A stretch of DNA of 64,000 nucleotides from Microbacterium invictum (GTDB lineage Bacteria > Actinomycetota > Actinomycetes > Actinomycetales > Microbacteriaceae), in contig NZ_JACIFH010000001.1 in NCBI RefSeq assembly GCF_014197265.1, positions 620,001 to 684,000 on the forward strand. Reading direction: 5' to 3'. The notes under the pieces were generated by a model. That model searched no databases. It was not told where the DNA came from and saw only the letters and a program-made list of their open reading frames with translations. This document shows positions 16,620 through 25,540 of this stretch, piece by piece (the first letter of the stretch is position 1; each line of letters begins with the position of its first letter). The translations under genes were made by a program, and so were the position numbers.

Positions 16620-17957
16620 TCAGGATGCCGCGGCATCCACGAACACGGTCGGCAGAGCCGGGTCGGAGCGACTGAGCGCCAGTGCGCGCACGGGCAGCTC
16701 TTCGCGCACGCGCAGGTGATGATCGCGGGCCGCCGCGACGCCCGCGGCGCCCACGGCACCGGCATCCACTTCACCGCCGTCGACGATCGTCACCTGCAGC
16801 GAGCGGGCGTCCGGATGGCCTGGCGTGTCGGGGAGGGTCTCGAATCCGTCGGCCACGACGATGAGCTCGCTCGTCGCGGTGCCGTGCTCGCGCGTCCGGA
16901 ACGCCGCCTTGCGGCCGCCCATGCTCGCCTTGCCGGTCGAACTCTTCGCCACCGGGACCCACGACCCGTCCGCGGCCTGCCGGGCGACGAGCTTGTAGAC
17001 CATGCCCGCGGTGGGCGCACCCGAACCGGTCACGACCGAGGTCCCCACGCCGTACGCGTCGACGGGGGAGGCGGCCAGTGCGGCGATCGAGAACTCGTCG
17101 AGGTCGCTGGTCACGGTGATCTTTGTGCCCGTCGCGCCGAGGGCATCCAGCTGGTCGCGCACCTGCGCGGCGACGGTGGGCAGGTCGCCGGAGTCGATCC
17201 GGACCCCGCCGAGCTGGGTGCCGGCGACGCGGATGGCGGTCGCGACACCGTCTTCGATGCCGTACGTGTCGACCAGCAGCGTCGTGTCGATCCCGAGCGC
17301 ATCGATCTGGCTGCGGAACGCGTCCTCCTCGGTGTCGTGCAGCAGCGTCCAGGAGTGAGCGGCGGTGCCCATCGTCGGGATGCCCCACGTGCGTCCTGCC
17401 TCGAGGTTGCTCGTGGCGCCGAAGCCGGCGATGTACGCGGCGCGGGCCGCGGCGACGGCGGAGTGCTCGGCCGCGCGGCGCGACCCCATCTCCGCGAGCG
17501 GGCGGTCTCCGGCGGCGATGCTCATGCGGGTGGCGGCGTTCGCGACGGCGGAGTCGAAGTTCAGGATGCTCAGTGCGAGGGTCTCCAGGATCACGGCCTC
17601 GGCGAAGGTGCCTTCGACGATCACGATCGGCGACCCGGGGAAGTACAGCTCGCCCTCGCGGTAGGCGGTGATCGACCCCGAGAACCGATACCCCTGAAGG
17701 AACGCGATCGTCGCCGCATCCACGACCCGGTTGTCGCGCAGGAAGCGCAACTCGTCGTCGCCGAACCGGAAGCGCTGCAGCTGCTCGAGCAGCCGGCCGG
17801 TGCCGGCGACGACGCCGAAACGGCGGGCACCGGGCAGTCTCCGTGCGAACAGTTCGAACACGCAGCGGCGGTCGGCGGTGCCGTCGCGCAAGGCGGCGTC
17901 GATCATCGTCAACTCGTAGCGGTCGGTGAGCAGTCCGGTGCTGGCGGCAGCAGTCAT
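16620..17957 (-). CDS. pncB: Nicotinate phosphoribosyltransferase
   Basis: A 445-residue enzyme that converts nicotinate, PRPP and ATP to nicotinate mononucleotide in NAD salvage. Landmarks are TGLLTDRYELTMIDAAL at the N-terminus, FNFDSAVANAA-like segment LNFDSAVANAATR, EMGSRRA for phosphate binding, and TYGIEDGV. Length fits the family. The ATG at 17957 was chosen because the family N-terminus starts there and TACGCT (17964-17969, minus) ends 6 nt upstream. Confidence 0.93.
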   Translation of the reverse strand: MTAAASTGLLTDRYELTMIDAALRDGTADRRCVFELFARRLPGARRFGVVAGTGRLLEQLQRFRFGDDELRFLRDNRVVDAATIAFLQGYRFSGSITAYREGELYFPGSPIVIVEGTFAEAVILETLALSILNFDSAVANAATRMSIAAGDRPLAEMGSRRAAEHSAVAAARAAYIAGFGATSNLEAGRTWGIPTMGTAAHSWTLLHDTEEDAFRSQIDALGIDTTLLVDTYGIEDGVATAIRVAGTQLGGVRIDSGDLPTVAAQVRDQLDALGATGTKITVTSDLDEFSIAALAASPVDAYGVGTSVVTGSGAPTAGMVYKLVARQAADGSWVPVAKSSTGKASMGGRKAAFRTREHGTATSELIVVADGFETLPDTPGHPDARSLQVTIVDGGEVDAGAVGAAGVAAARDHHLRVREELPVRALALSRSDPALPTVFVDAAAS

Positions 17958-17963
17958 GCGATC

Positions 17964-17998
17964 AGCGTACTGATCCGCGTATCGACCGAGGGTAGGCT
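17964..17998. promoter_or_regulatory. Back-to-back leaderless promoters for pncB and murI
   Basis: Only 49 bp separate the two start codons. TACGCT (17964-17969, minus strand) serves pncB and TAGGCT (17993-17998, plus strand) serves murI, each ending 6-8 nt before its start codon. There is no room for separate 5' UTRs, and the two -35 regions must interleave. Confidence 0.6.
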
Positions 17999-18006
17999 GG
18001 GGGACC

Positions 18007-18837
18007 GTGGATGACGCGCCGATCGGGATCTTCGACTCCGGGGTCGGCGGGCTCACCGTGGCGCGAGCGGTTTCACAGCTTCTGCCGCGCGAGTCGATCA
18101 CCTACATCGGCGACACGGCCCGCTCGCCGTACGGGCCCAAACCCATCGCCGACGTCCGGCGGTACTCGCTCGAGGTTCTCGACACGCTCGTGGACCAGGG
18201 CGTGAAGATGCTGGTGATCGCGTGCAACACGGCATCAGCCGCCATGCTGCGCGATGCCCGTGAGCGCTACTCCGTGCCCGTCCTCGAGGTGATCGGTCCC
18301 GCCGCGCGCACCGCGATGTCGACGACCCGCAACGGCCGCATCGGCGTGATCGGGACGGCCGGGACCATCGGTTCGGGCGTCTACCAGGACATGCTCGGCG
18401 TCAACGAGAACCTGACCGTGTTCGCACAGGCCTGCCCGAGGTTCGTGGAGTTCGTCGAGGCCGGCGTGACCGGATCGCCCGAGGTGCTCGCCGTCGCCGA
18501 GGAGTACCTCGCACCGCTGCGGCATGCCGGCGTGGACACGCTCGTGCTCGGCTGCACGCACTATCCCTTCCTCGAAGGGGCGATCAGCTACGTGATGGGC
18601 CCCGACGTCTCACTGGTCGCCAGCGACACCGAGACGGCCAAGGACGTCTACCGGCAGCTCGTCTCGCGTGATCTGCTCGCCGGAGTCGATGCCAGGGCGA
18701 CCCACGTCTACGAGGCGACCGGCGACTCCGCCGACGACTTCCTCGATCTCGCAGACCGGCTCATCGGCCGCGGGGTCGACTCCGTGCGGCTGGTGCAGAC
18801 CGGCGCCATCGACCTACCGAAGGGAATCACTCCATGA
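18007..18837 (+). CDS. murI: Glutamate racemase
   Basis: A 276-residue enzyme making D-glutamate for peptidoglycan. It shows [13 protein letters not shown] at the N-terminus and both catalytic cysteines, in VIACNTASA near residue 74 and LGCTHYP near 182. GTG start at 18007. The stop overlaps rph (ATGA), and rdgB follows, an order widely conserved in actinobacteria. Confidence 0.96.
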   Translation: MDDAPIGIFDSGVGGLTVARAVSQLLPRESITYIGDTARSPYGPKPIADVRRYSLEVLDTLVDQGVKMLVIACNTASAAMLRDARERYSVPVLEVIGPAARTAMSTTRNGRIGVIGTAGTIGSGVYQDMLGVNENLTVFAQACPRFVEFVEAGVTGSPEVLAVAEEYLAPLRHAGVDTLVLGCTHYPFLEGAISYVMGPDVSLVASDTETAKDVYRQLVSRDLLAGVDARATHVYEATGDSADDFLDLADRLIGRGVDSVRLVQTGAIDLPKGITP

Positions 18838-19568
18838 CCGATCTCACCCGCGCCGACGGCCGCGCCGTCGACGATCTGCGCCCCGTCACGATCGAACGCG
18901 GCTGGAGCGCGCAGGCGGAGGGCTCGGCGCTGATCTCCTTCGGCGGGACCAAGGTGCTCTGCACGGCGTCGTTCACCGGAGGGGTGCCGCGCTGGCTCAC
19001 GGGCAAGGGCAAGGGGTGGGTGACCGCCGAGTACGCCATGCTGCCGCGGGCGACCAACACGCGCAACGACCGCGAGTCGATCAAGGGCCGTGTCGGCGGT
19101 CGCACGCACGAGATCTCGCGCCTGATCGGTCGCGCGCTGCGCGCCGTCGTGGACACCAAGGCGCTGGGCGAGAACACGATCGTCATCGACTGCGACGTGC
19201 TCCAGGCCGACGGCGGCACCCGCACCGCCGCGATCACCGGCGCCTATGTGGCGCTGGCCGACGCGATCGAGTGGGGCCGCGGGCGCGGTCACATCGGCAA
19301 GAACTCCCAGGTCCTCATCGACTCGGTCTCGGCCGTGTCGGTGGGCATCGTCGACCAGACCCCGCTGCTCGACCTCGCGTACGTCGAGGACGTGCGAGCC
19401 GAGACCGACATGAACCTCGTCGTCACCGGCCGCGGACTGTTCGTCGAGGTGCAGGGCACCGCCGAGGGCGCGCCCTTCGACAAGCGCGAACTCGACGCGC
19501 TGCTCGAGCTGGGGCTCGGCGGGTGCGCCAGCCTGCGCGACCTTCAGACCGCCGCGCTCGGGGCGTGA
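18834..19568 (+). CDS. rph: Ribonuclease PH
   Basis: A 244-residue phosphorolytic 3'-5' exoribonuclease that trims tRNA 3' ends. It begins [18 protein letters not shown], contains [18 protein letters not shown] and [18 protein letters not shown], and [19 protein letters not shown], all hallmark segments including the phosphate-binding arginines. The ATG overlaps the murI stop by four bases, and the stop overlaps the rdgB start, so the three are translationally coupled. Confidence 0.97.
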   Translation: MTDLTRADGRAVDDLRPVTIERGWSAQAEGSALISFGGTKVLCTASFTGGVPRWLTGKGKGWVTAEYAMLPRATNTRNDRESIKGRVGGRTHEISRLIGRALRAVVDTKALGENTIVIDCDVLQADGGTRTAAITGAYVALADAIEWGRGRGHIGKNSQVLIDSVSAVSVGIVDQTPLLDLAYVEDVRAETDMNLVVTGRGLFVEVQGTAEGAPFDKRELDALLELGLGGCASLRDLQTAALGA

Positions 19569-20173
19569 CGTCGATGGGCGGCCGGGTCGTCCTGGCGACG
19601 CACAACGCGCACAAGGTCGAGGAGTTCGCCGCGATCGTCGCCGCGACCCGCCCCGACCTCGAGGTCGTCGGCTACGACGGACCCGAGCCGGTCGAGGACG
19701 GCGTGACCTTTGCACAGAACGCGCTGATCAAGGCGCGCACCGCGGCCGCCCACACCGGGCTTGCGGCGCTGGCGGATGACTCGGGGATCCGGGTGGACGT
19801 GCTCGGCGGTGCGCCGGGGGTGTTTTCGGCGTACTGGGCCGGCCACCGCAAGGACGACCGTGCAAACCTCGACCTGCTCCTCGATCAGCTCAGCGACATC
19901 GCCGATCCGCTCCGCGGCGCGCAGTTCGTCTCGACGATCGCCCTGGTCGTGCCCGGTGGGGCCGAGCACACGGTCGAGGGTGTCTGGCCCGGGCGGCTGG
20001 CCACGGCGCCCGCCGGTGACAACGGCTTCGGCTACGACCCCGTGTTCATCCCCGACGGTCAGGATGGCGTCGAGCGCACGTCGGCGCAACTGTCCTCGGC
20101 GGAGAAGAACGCGGCATCCCACCGCGCCCGCGCCTTCACCGCACTCGCCCCGCTGCTGGCCGAGTTGGACTGA
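19565..20173 (+). CDS. rdgB: RdgB/HAM1 non-canonical purine NTP pyrophosphatase
   Basis: A roughly 200-residue enzyme that hydrolyses dITP, dXTP and ITP to keep them out of nucleic acids. [39 protein letters not shown] (catalytic Asp pair) and [13 protein letters not shown] are family motifs. Two starts are possible: the GTG at 19565, which overlaps the rph stop as GTGA, or the ATG at 19574. I report the coupled GTG; neither has a good RBS. Confidence 0.94.
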   Translation: MTSMGGRVVLATHNAHKVEEFAAIVAATRPDLEVVGYDGPEPVEDGVTFAQNALIKARTAAAHTGLAALADDSGIRVDVLGGAPGVFSAYWAGHRKDDRANLDLLLDQLSDIADPLRGAQFVSTIALVVPGGAEHTVEGVWPGRLATAPAGDNGFGYDPVFIPDGQDGVERTSAQLSSAEKNAASHRARAFTALAPLLAELD

Positions 20174-20241
20174 TAACCACACTCATTCCCGACTGGCCCG
20201 GAAAGCACTCGACAGCGCCTCCGCCCGCTTAGCCTCGAAGC

Positions 20242-21153
20242 ATGCACGATCATGCGCCCACCGGCATCCGCTCGGCGAGCAATCGCCGGCTGCTGGCGAT
20301 CTCGCTCACGCTGACGGCGACGGTCATGATCGTGCAGATCGTCGGTGCTGTCCTCAGCGGGTCGCTCGCGCTGCTCGCCGACGCGGCGCACATGTTCACC
20401 GACAGCTCCGCGCTGGTGATCGCGCTCGTGGCCAGCGCCGTCGCCGCCCGGCCCGCCGACGCCCGCAACACCTACGGCTACCAGCGCGCCGAGGTGTTCG
20501 GAGCGCTGATCAACGCCATCATCCTCATCGTGCTGTGCACGTGGATCGTCGTGGAGGGCATCGCCCGGCTGCTCGATCCCTCGGATGTCGAGGTCGCCGG
20601 CCCGCTCATGCTGACCGTCGCGGTGATCGGCATGATCGCCAACGCCGTGTCGCTGTATCTGCTCAGTGCGGCACAGCGCACGAGCATCAACGTGCGCGGC
20701 GCCTACCTCGAGGTGCTGGGAGACCTCATCGGCTCGGCGGTCGTCATCGTCGCGGCGATCGTGATCTGGGTGACCGGGTGGATGCCGGTGGACGCACTCG
20801 CCTCACTCGTGATCGCCGCCATGATCGTCCCGCGGGCCGTGTCACTGCTGCGCGAAGTGCTCTCGGTGCTGTCGGAGCGCGCGCCGCGGGGGACGGATGT
20901 CGGCGAGATCCGCGAGCACATCCTCGCCACGCCCGGTGTCGTGGCGGTCCACGACGTCCACGTCTGGCAGCTCACGCGCGGCGCGCCGGTGTTCACCGCG
21001 CATGTCGTCCTCGATCCCGCGGCGTTCGCGGAGGGACGTGTCGCCGATGTGCTCGGCGCGCTGCAGGGATGCCTGGCCGCCCACTTCGACGTCGAGCATT
21101 CGACCTTCCAGCTCGAGCCCGCCGGCCACAGCGACCACGAGACCCACACCTGA
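20242..21153 (+). CDS. Cation diffusion facilitator family metal exporter
   Basis: A 303-residue CDF transporter with about six membrane helices and a C-terminal cytoplasmic domain. Helix 2 has the metal site HMFTD (HxxxD) in LLADAAHMFTDSSALV. The matching site in helix 5 reads EVLGD, Glu replacing the usual His. The C-terminal VVAVHDVHVWQLTRG is typical of the family. It exports Zn2+ or a similar divalent metal by proton antiport. The ATG is 6 nt after TAGCCT (20230-20235). A short His-rich N-terminus (HDHAP) fits metal binding. Confidence 0.9.
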   Translation: MHDHAPTGIRSASNRRLLAISLTLTATVMIVQIVGAVLSGSLALLADAAHMFTDSSALVIALVASAVAARPADARNTYGYQRAEVFGALINAIILIVLCTWIVVEGIARLLDPSDVEVAGPLMLTVAVIGMIANAVSLYLLSAAQRTSINVRGAYLEVLGDLIGSAVVIVAAIVIWVTGWMPVDALASLVIAAMIVPRAVSLLREVLSVLSERAPRGTDVGEIREHILATPGVVAVHDVHVWQLTRGAPVFTAHVVLDPAAFAEGRVADVLGALQGCLAAHFDVEHSTFQLEPAGHSDHETHT

Positions 21154-21172
21154 CACGTCTTCGTCCCGGCGG

Positions 21173-23575
21173 TCAGCCGGGCGCGCGGCGGACCTCGGCG
21201 GGGGAGACGTCCGAGCGGAGGCCCCGCCACCGGGCGTGACGGAGCGTGCCGCCGGGCGTGAACTCGGCGAACTCGACTTCGCCGACCAGCTCCGGCCGCA
21301 CCCACAGTGCGTCGGAGGCATCGGCGGCCGGCACGCCGACGAACGGGTTCGCATCGGTGCGCAGCGGCTGCAGCACGGCATCCAGCCGCGCGAGTGTCGC
21401 CTCGGTGAAGCCCGAGCCGACCCGCCCGACGTACTGCAGACCGTCTGGGCCCGGAATGCCCAGCAGCAGCGACCCGATCGACCCCGTCCGCCCGCCCTTG
21501 CCGGGCCGCATCGCGCCGATGACGACGTCCTGGGTCAGCGTGAGCTTGACCTTGAGCCATTCTTCGCTCCGGATGCCGGGCCGATACCGCGACCGGGGAT
21601 CTTTGACGACCACGCCCTCCAGCCGCAGCTCGCGCGCGGCGGTCAGGGCGGCGTCGATGTCGTCGGTCACCGGCGGCACCACCAGCACGGGATCGGCGTG
21701 GACGGCCAGGGATTCGAGCCGGGCCCGGCGATCGGCGAGCGGCCGCGCGGTGGCATCCACACCCCCCACCGACAGCAGATCGAACACGAAGTAGGCGACG
21801 GGGACACGCGTCGTCTCACGCTCGATCTCGCGCGGCTTGGTGAGGTGCATGCGCCGCTGCAGCCGTGTGAAGGACGGGCGGCCGTGCGCATCGAGCGCGA
21901 CGATCTCGCCGTCGATCACCGCCGGCTCGGTGCCGAGCCCGATGTCGGCGCGCGTGAGCTCCGGGTAGCGCGCAGTGATGTCGGTGCCGCTGCGGGCGCG
22001 CAGGCGGAGCCTTTCGCCGTCCCACGAGCCCAGCGCCCGGACGCCGTCCCACTTGAACTCGACCCACGGGCGGGCGCCCCAGCGGGCGGCGGCGCGATGG
22101 GCCTCGGCGGGCGTGGCGACGGTGGCGAGCATCGCCGCGGGCGCGCCGGCGGGCGGCGCGCCCGACCTCGGGGCCGCCGGAGACGTGGCAGCACCCGCCC
22201 GGGGCGCCGCGGCACCGGCATCCTTCATCCGATGCAGCAGCCACTGCGACTTCTCACCCGCACCCGACGTACGGATCAGGGCGAGGCGGACCTCTCCGAG
22301 CGGCCCGCCGCTGCGTCCGGCCAGGGTGAAGATCACCTCGTCGTCGCGCCATTTCTCGGCGGTGTAGGTGCCGGTGTCCCAGATCGTCATCGCCCCGGCG
22401 CCGTACTCGCCGTGCGGGATCTCGCCGGCGAACTCGAGGTACTCGAGCGGGTGCGGCTCGGTCATGACGGCCAGGTGGTTGCGGTCGGGGGATTCGGGGA
22501 TGCCGCGCGGCACCGCCCAGCTGGTCAGGACGCCGTCGCGCTCGAGGCGCAGATCCCAGTGCAGGCGGCGAGCGTGGTGCTCCTGGATCACGAACCGGGT
22601 GTCCTCCGAGGGCGTGACGGTGGTCGCGTCGGGCATCGGCTCGGGGGTGCGGCCCGTGGTCCGCTTGGCCAGATAGGTGCTCAGGGAAGCGGCTGCCGGC
22701 TCTCCCGGGGCAAGTGGGGCCAGCAGATCGCCGGCGTCGCCGGCCCGGTCGAGCATCTCGTCGAAGGAGATGTGGGCCAAGTCGGGGTCATCGAGCTCCT
22801 CCCACGTGCGCGGTGCCGCGACCAGCGGGCGATCGCGGCCGCGCAGCGAGTACGGCGCGATCGTGGTCTTCGAGCCGTTGTTCTGGCTCCAGTCCAGGAA
22901 CACCTTGCCGGGCCGCGCGCTCTTGGACATCTGGCTCACCACGAGGTCGGGATGATCGGCCTCCAGCAGCCGGGCGAGCTCCTTCGCGAACGCGGAGATC
23001 TCGTCGCTCGTGCGCGATCCGTCCAGGTGCGTGTACAGGTGGATGCCCTTGCTGCCGCTCGTGACGGGGAACGGGTCCATGCCGAGGTCGGTGAGGATCG
23101 CGCGCGCCCACCGGGCGACCTGGGCACACTCGGCGAGCCCCACACCCGGTCCGGGATCGAGATCGAGCACGAGCCGGTCCGGGTTCGCCCGCTCGCCGTG
23201 GGCGTCGAACCGCCACTGCGGCACGTGCAGCTCGAGGCTGGCCACCTGAGCCAGATAGACCACGGTGGCCACGTCGTGCACGAGCGGGTAGTCCTTCGAT
23301 CCGGTCGAGTGCGCGATCGGCCGGCGCGGCACCCAGTCGGGCGCACCACGTTCGAGATCCTTGGCGAAGAACGGGTCGTGGCCGACGCCCTCGGGCCAGC
23401 GCAGGCGGGTCACCGGCCGCCCCGCCACGTGCGGGAGCAGCAGCGGCGCGATGCGCGTGAAGTAGTCGATCACCTCGCCCTTGGTGGTGCCGGTGGCCGG
23501 GTAGAGGACCTTGTCGAGGTTCGTCAGGCGCAGCCGATGCCCCTCGACCGTCACGACCTGCGCGTCACCCGCCAT
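21173..23575 (-). CDS. ligD: ATP-dependent DNA ligase LigD (polymerase, phosphoesterase and ligase domains)
   Basis: An 800-residue trifunctional repair protein in the mycobacterial order. The primase-type polymerase domain (about 5-290) has DLDPGPG, SGSKGIHLYTHLDG and LDWSQNNGSKTT. The 3'-phosphoesterase domain (about 320-430) has QEHHARRLHWDLRLERDG and GEIPHGEYG. The ligase domain (about 480-800) has the adenylation Lys in EFKWDGVR near 505, VIDGEIVALD and EGVVVKDPRSRYRPG. It seals double-strand breaks with Ku, whose gene is divergent 69 bp away. TAGCCT at 23582-23587 (minus) ends 6 nt before the ATG. Confidence 0.97.
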   Translation of the reverse strand: MAGDAQVVTVEGHRLRLTNLDKVLYPATGTTKGEVIDYFTRIAPLLLPHVAGRPVTRLRWPEGVGHDPFFAKDLERGAPDWVPRRPIAHSTGSKDYPLVHDVATVVYLAQVASLELHVPQWRFDAHGERANPDRLVLDLDPGPGVGLAECAQVARWARAILTDLGMDPFPVTSGSKGIHLYTHLDGSRTSDEISAFAKELARLLEADHPDLVVSQMSKSARPGKVFLDWSQNNGSKTTIAPYSLRGRDRPLVAAPRTWEELDDPDLAHISFDEMLDRAGDAGDLLAPLAPGEPAAASLSTYLAKRTTGRTPEPMPDATTVTPSEDTRFVIQEHHARRLHWDLRLERDGVLTSWAVPRGIPESPDRNHLAVMTEPHPLEYLEFAGEIPHGEYGAGAMTIWDTGTYTAEKWRDDEVIFTLAGRSGGPLGEVRLALIRTSGAGEKSQWLLHRMKDAGAAAPRAGAATSPAAPRSGAPPAGAPAAMLATVATPAEAHRAAARWGARPWVEFKWDGVRALGSWDGERLRLRARSGTDITARYPELTRADIGLGTEPAVIDGEIVALDAHGRPSFTRLQRRMHLTKPREIERETTRVPVAYFVFDLLSVGGVDATARPLADRRARLESLAVHADPVLVVPPVTDDIDAALTAARELRLEGVVVKDPRSRYRPGIRSEEWLKVKLTLTQDVVIGAMRPGKGGRTGSIGSLLLGIPGPDGLQYVGRVGSGFTEATLARLDAVLQPLRTDANPFVGVPAADASDALWVRPELVGEVEFAEFTPGGTLRHARWRGLRSDVSPAEVRRAPG

Positions 23576-23644
23576 GACGAAAGGCTAGCCGGTGCGAAAA
23601 TCACCCCCTGGCCTTCGCGGGTGTGACAGGTGTGTACTGGTGTG

Positions 23645-24514
23645 ATGAGAGCGATCTGGAAAGGCGCCCTGACCTTCGGCCTGGTCAACGTCCCGGTGAA
23701 GGTGTACTCGGCCACCGAAGACCACGACGTGCCGCTGCACCAGGTGCATGCCGCCGACGGGGGACGCATCCGCTACCAGCGGATCTGCGAGATCGACGGC
23801 GAAGTGGTGCCGTTCGCCGACATCGACAAGGCGTACGACGACGGCGAGCGCACGGTCGTGCTCACCAAGGACGACATCTCGTCGCTGCCCTCCGAGCGCA
23901 GCCGTGAGATCGAGGTCGTCGAGTTCGTGCCGACCGACCAGATCGACCTGCTCACGCTGGACCGCGCCTACTACCTCGAGCCCGATTCGAGCTCGCCGAA
24001 GGCCTACGTGCTGCTGCGCCGCACCCTCGAGCAGACCGACCGCACCGCGGTCGTCCGGTTCTCCCTGCGGCAGAAGACCCGGCTGGCCGCCCTGCGCGTC
24101 CGCGGCGACGTGCTGGTGCTGCAGACGCTGCTGTGGGCCGACGAGGTCCGCGAGGCGGCCTTCCCCGCCCTGGACGAGCCGGTGCGGATCTCTGCCAAGG
24201 AGCTCGAGCTCTCGGCATCCCTGGTCGACAGCTTCTCGAGCGACTTCGACCCGGACGAATTCGTCGATGAGTACCAGCGCGAGCTGCGGACCCTGATCGA
24301 CGCGAAGCTCGAACAGGGCGACGCGCTGGACACATCCGAGACGTTCGGCGAGCAGGCCGAGGCCGACACCGGCGGCGAGGTCATCGACCTGATGGCCGCG
24401 CTGCGCGCGAGTGTGGAGCGCAGTCGGGCCGCCCGTGAGGGGAAGGATGCCGGTGACGCCGCTCCGGCGAAGAAGAAGGCTCCGGCGAAGAAGAAGTCGA
24501 AGAAGGCGTCCTGA
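23645..24514 (+). CDS. ku: Ku protein (non-homologous end joining)
   Basis: A 289-residue homodimeric DNA-end-binding protein that recruits LigD. It starts MRAIWKGALTFGLVNVPVKVYSA without gaps from the family, and contains YQRICEIDGEVV and YYLEPDS. The last 25 residues are a Lys-rich tail (PAKKKAPAKKKSKK) like that of other bacterial Ku proteins, which helps DNA threading. The ATG at 23645 was chosen over the upstream ATG at 23630 because the family N-terminus starts there. Confidence 0.97.
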   Translation: MRAIWKGALTFGLVNVPVKVYSATEDHDVPLHQVHAADGGRIRYQRICEIDGEVVPFADIDKAYDDGERTVVLTKDDISSLPSERSREIEVVEFVPTDQIDLLTLDRAYYLEPDSSSPKAYVLLRRTLEQTDRTAVVRFSLRQKTRLAALRVRGDVLVLQTLLWADEVREAAFPALDEPVRISAKELELSASLVDSFSSDFDPDEFVDEYQRELRTLIDAKLEQGDALDTSETFGEQAEADTGGEVIDLMAALRASVERSRAAREGKDAGDAAPAKKKAPAKKKSKKAS

Positions 24515-24517
24515 CGA

Positions 24518-25288
24518 TCAGGCTCGGTCGCCGTCCTGCTCGGGGCCCCGTTCGAACACCTCGGGGTCGAGGACGAGCGACTGGGCCTCTTCGGCGTCGG
24601 TGACGATGTCTTCACCGGCTGCCGCGGCCTTCCTGGCGCCGGCGCGCTCGCGCAGGTAGTGCCACAGCGTGACCACGGCAGTGCCGCCCACGGCCGCCAG
24701 CAGGATCAGGTCGATGTAGTTCTGGACGAAGTTCGCGACCGGCGGGATGAATCCGATCAGGTATCCGAACATCGTGAGGCCGAAGCCCCACAGCACGGCG
24801 CCGATCAGGTTGTAGAGCGTGTACTTGCCCTTGTGCATGTGGCCGACGCCGGCGGCGACCGGGGCGAAGGTGCGCACGATGGGGACGAAGCGGGCGACGA
24901 TGATGGTGAGCCCGCCGTACCGCTCGAAGAACGCGTTCGTCCGGTCCACATTGCGTCGGCTGAACAGCCCCGACTCCTTGCGTTCGAACACCGCCGGCCC
25001 GCCCTTGTGGCCGATGAGGTAGCCGACTTCACCGCCCAGGAACGCGGCGAGGCCGATCAGCAGGGCGACCCACCAGACGCTGATCCCGAACACGCCCTCG
25101 GGTGCATAGGGCTGGGCGTGCGACAGCAGACCCGCGATGACCAGGAGCGTGTCGCCCGGCAGCAGGAAGCCCACGAGCAGCCCGGTCTCGGCGAACACGA
25201 TGAAGCAGACGACCAGCAGCGCCCAGGGCCCCGCCGCCGAGATGATCGCCTCGGGGTCCAACCAGGGGATGAGAGCGGTGGAGTGCAC
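24518..25288 (-). CDS. DedA family membrane protein
   Basis: A 256-residue DedA/SNARE-associated protein thought to act as a lipid scramblase or flippase in the cytoplasmic membrane. It shows ETGLLVGFLLPGDTLLVIAG, the Gly-Pro-Gly-Asp segment of the family, and FLGGEVGYLIGHKGG, FERYGGLTIIVARFVPIVRTFAPVAAG. I chose the GTG at 25288 with AGGA 5-6 nt upstream. A GTG at 25327 is the alternative, and anything longer runs into tRNA-Leu. It is convergent with ku. Confidence 0.9.
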   Translation of the reverse strand: MHSTALIPWLDPEAIISAAGPWALLVVCFIVFAETGLLVGFLLPGDTLLVIAGLLSHAQPYAPEGVFGISVWWVALLIGLAAFLGGEVGYLIGHKGGPAVFERKESGLFSRRNVDRTNAFFERYGGLTIIVARFVPIVRTFAPVAAGVGHMHKGKYTLYNLIGAVLWGFGLTMFGYLIGFIPPVANFVQNYIDLILLAAVGGTAVVTLWHYLRERAGARKAAAAGEDIVTDAEEAQSLVLDPEVFERGPEQDGDRA

Positions 25289-25351
25289 AGAGATCCTGTC
25301 CGTCGTGATTCGCTCGGTGATGGGCACGGCAGAAAGTCGAGCCCCAGCCCG

Positions 25352-25433
25352 TGCGGAAGGTGGGACTTGAACCCACACGCCCGGAGGCACAGGAACCTAA
25401 ATCCTGCGTGTCTGCCAATTCCACCACTCCCGC
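25352..25433 (-). tRNA. tRNA-Leu (anticodon TAG)
   Basis: On the minus strand the gene starts GCGGGAGTGG and ends CCACCTTCCGCA, with a 7-bp acceptor stem. The stem CAGGA/TCCTG frames the loop TTTAGGT, giving anticodon TAG. A long variable arm and 82-nt length are typical of leucine tRNAs. CCA is not encoded, since the next bases are CGG. Confidence 0.95.
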
Positions 25434-25442
25434 GTGAGGTTC

Positions 25443-25448
25443 AGTCTA
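25443..25448 (-). promoter_or_regulatory. -10 box of the tRNA-Leu promoter
   Basis: TAGACT on the minus strand ends 9 nt before the first base of tRNA-Leu, so transcription should begin 2-3 nt ahead of the mature 5' end. Confidence 0.5.
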
Positions 25449-25540
25449 TGGGCTCCGCCGACCCCGCTCCGGGGGCCAGCCCTACGGTTGGCTGTGGATA
25501 ACTCGCGCGTGAGGCGGTGTGGTTTTGTCAGGATGCCGGG

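Noticed and set aside
20897..23626. 909-residue plus-strand open frame opposite ligD
   Set aside because: No start context, no recognised domain, composition dominated by Arg/Gly; a high-GC antisense shadow of ligD.
24510..24522. CCTGA/TCAGG palindrome between ku and dedA
   Set aside because: Arms of five bases in a GC-rich region are expected by chance.
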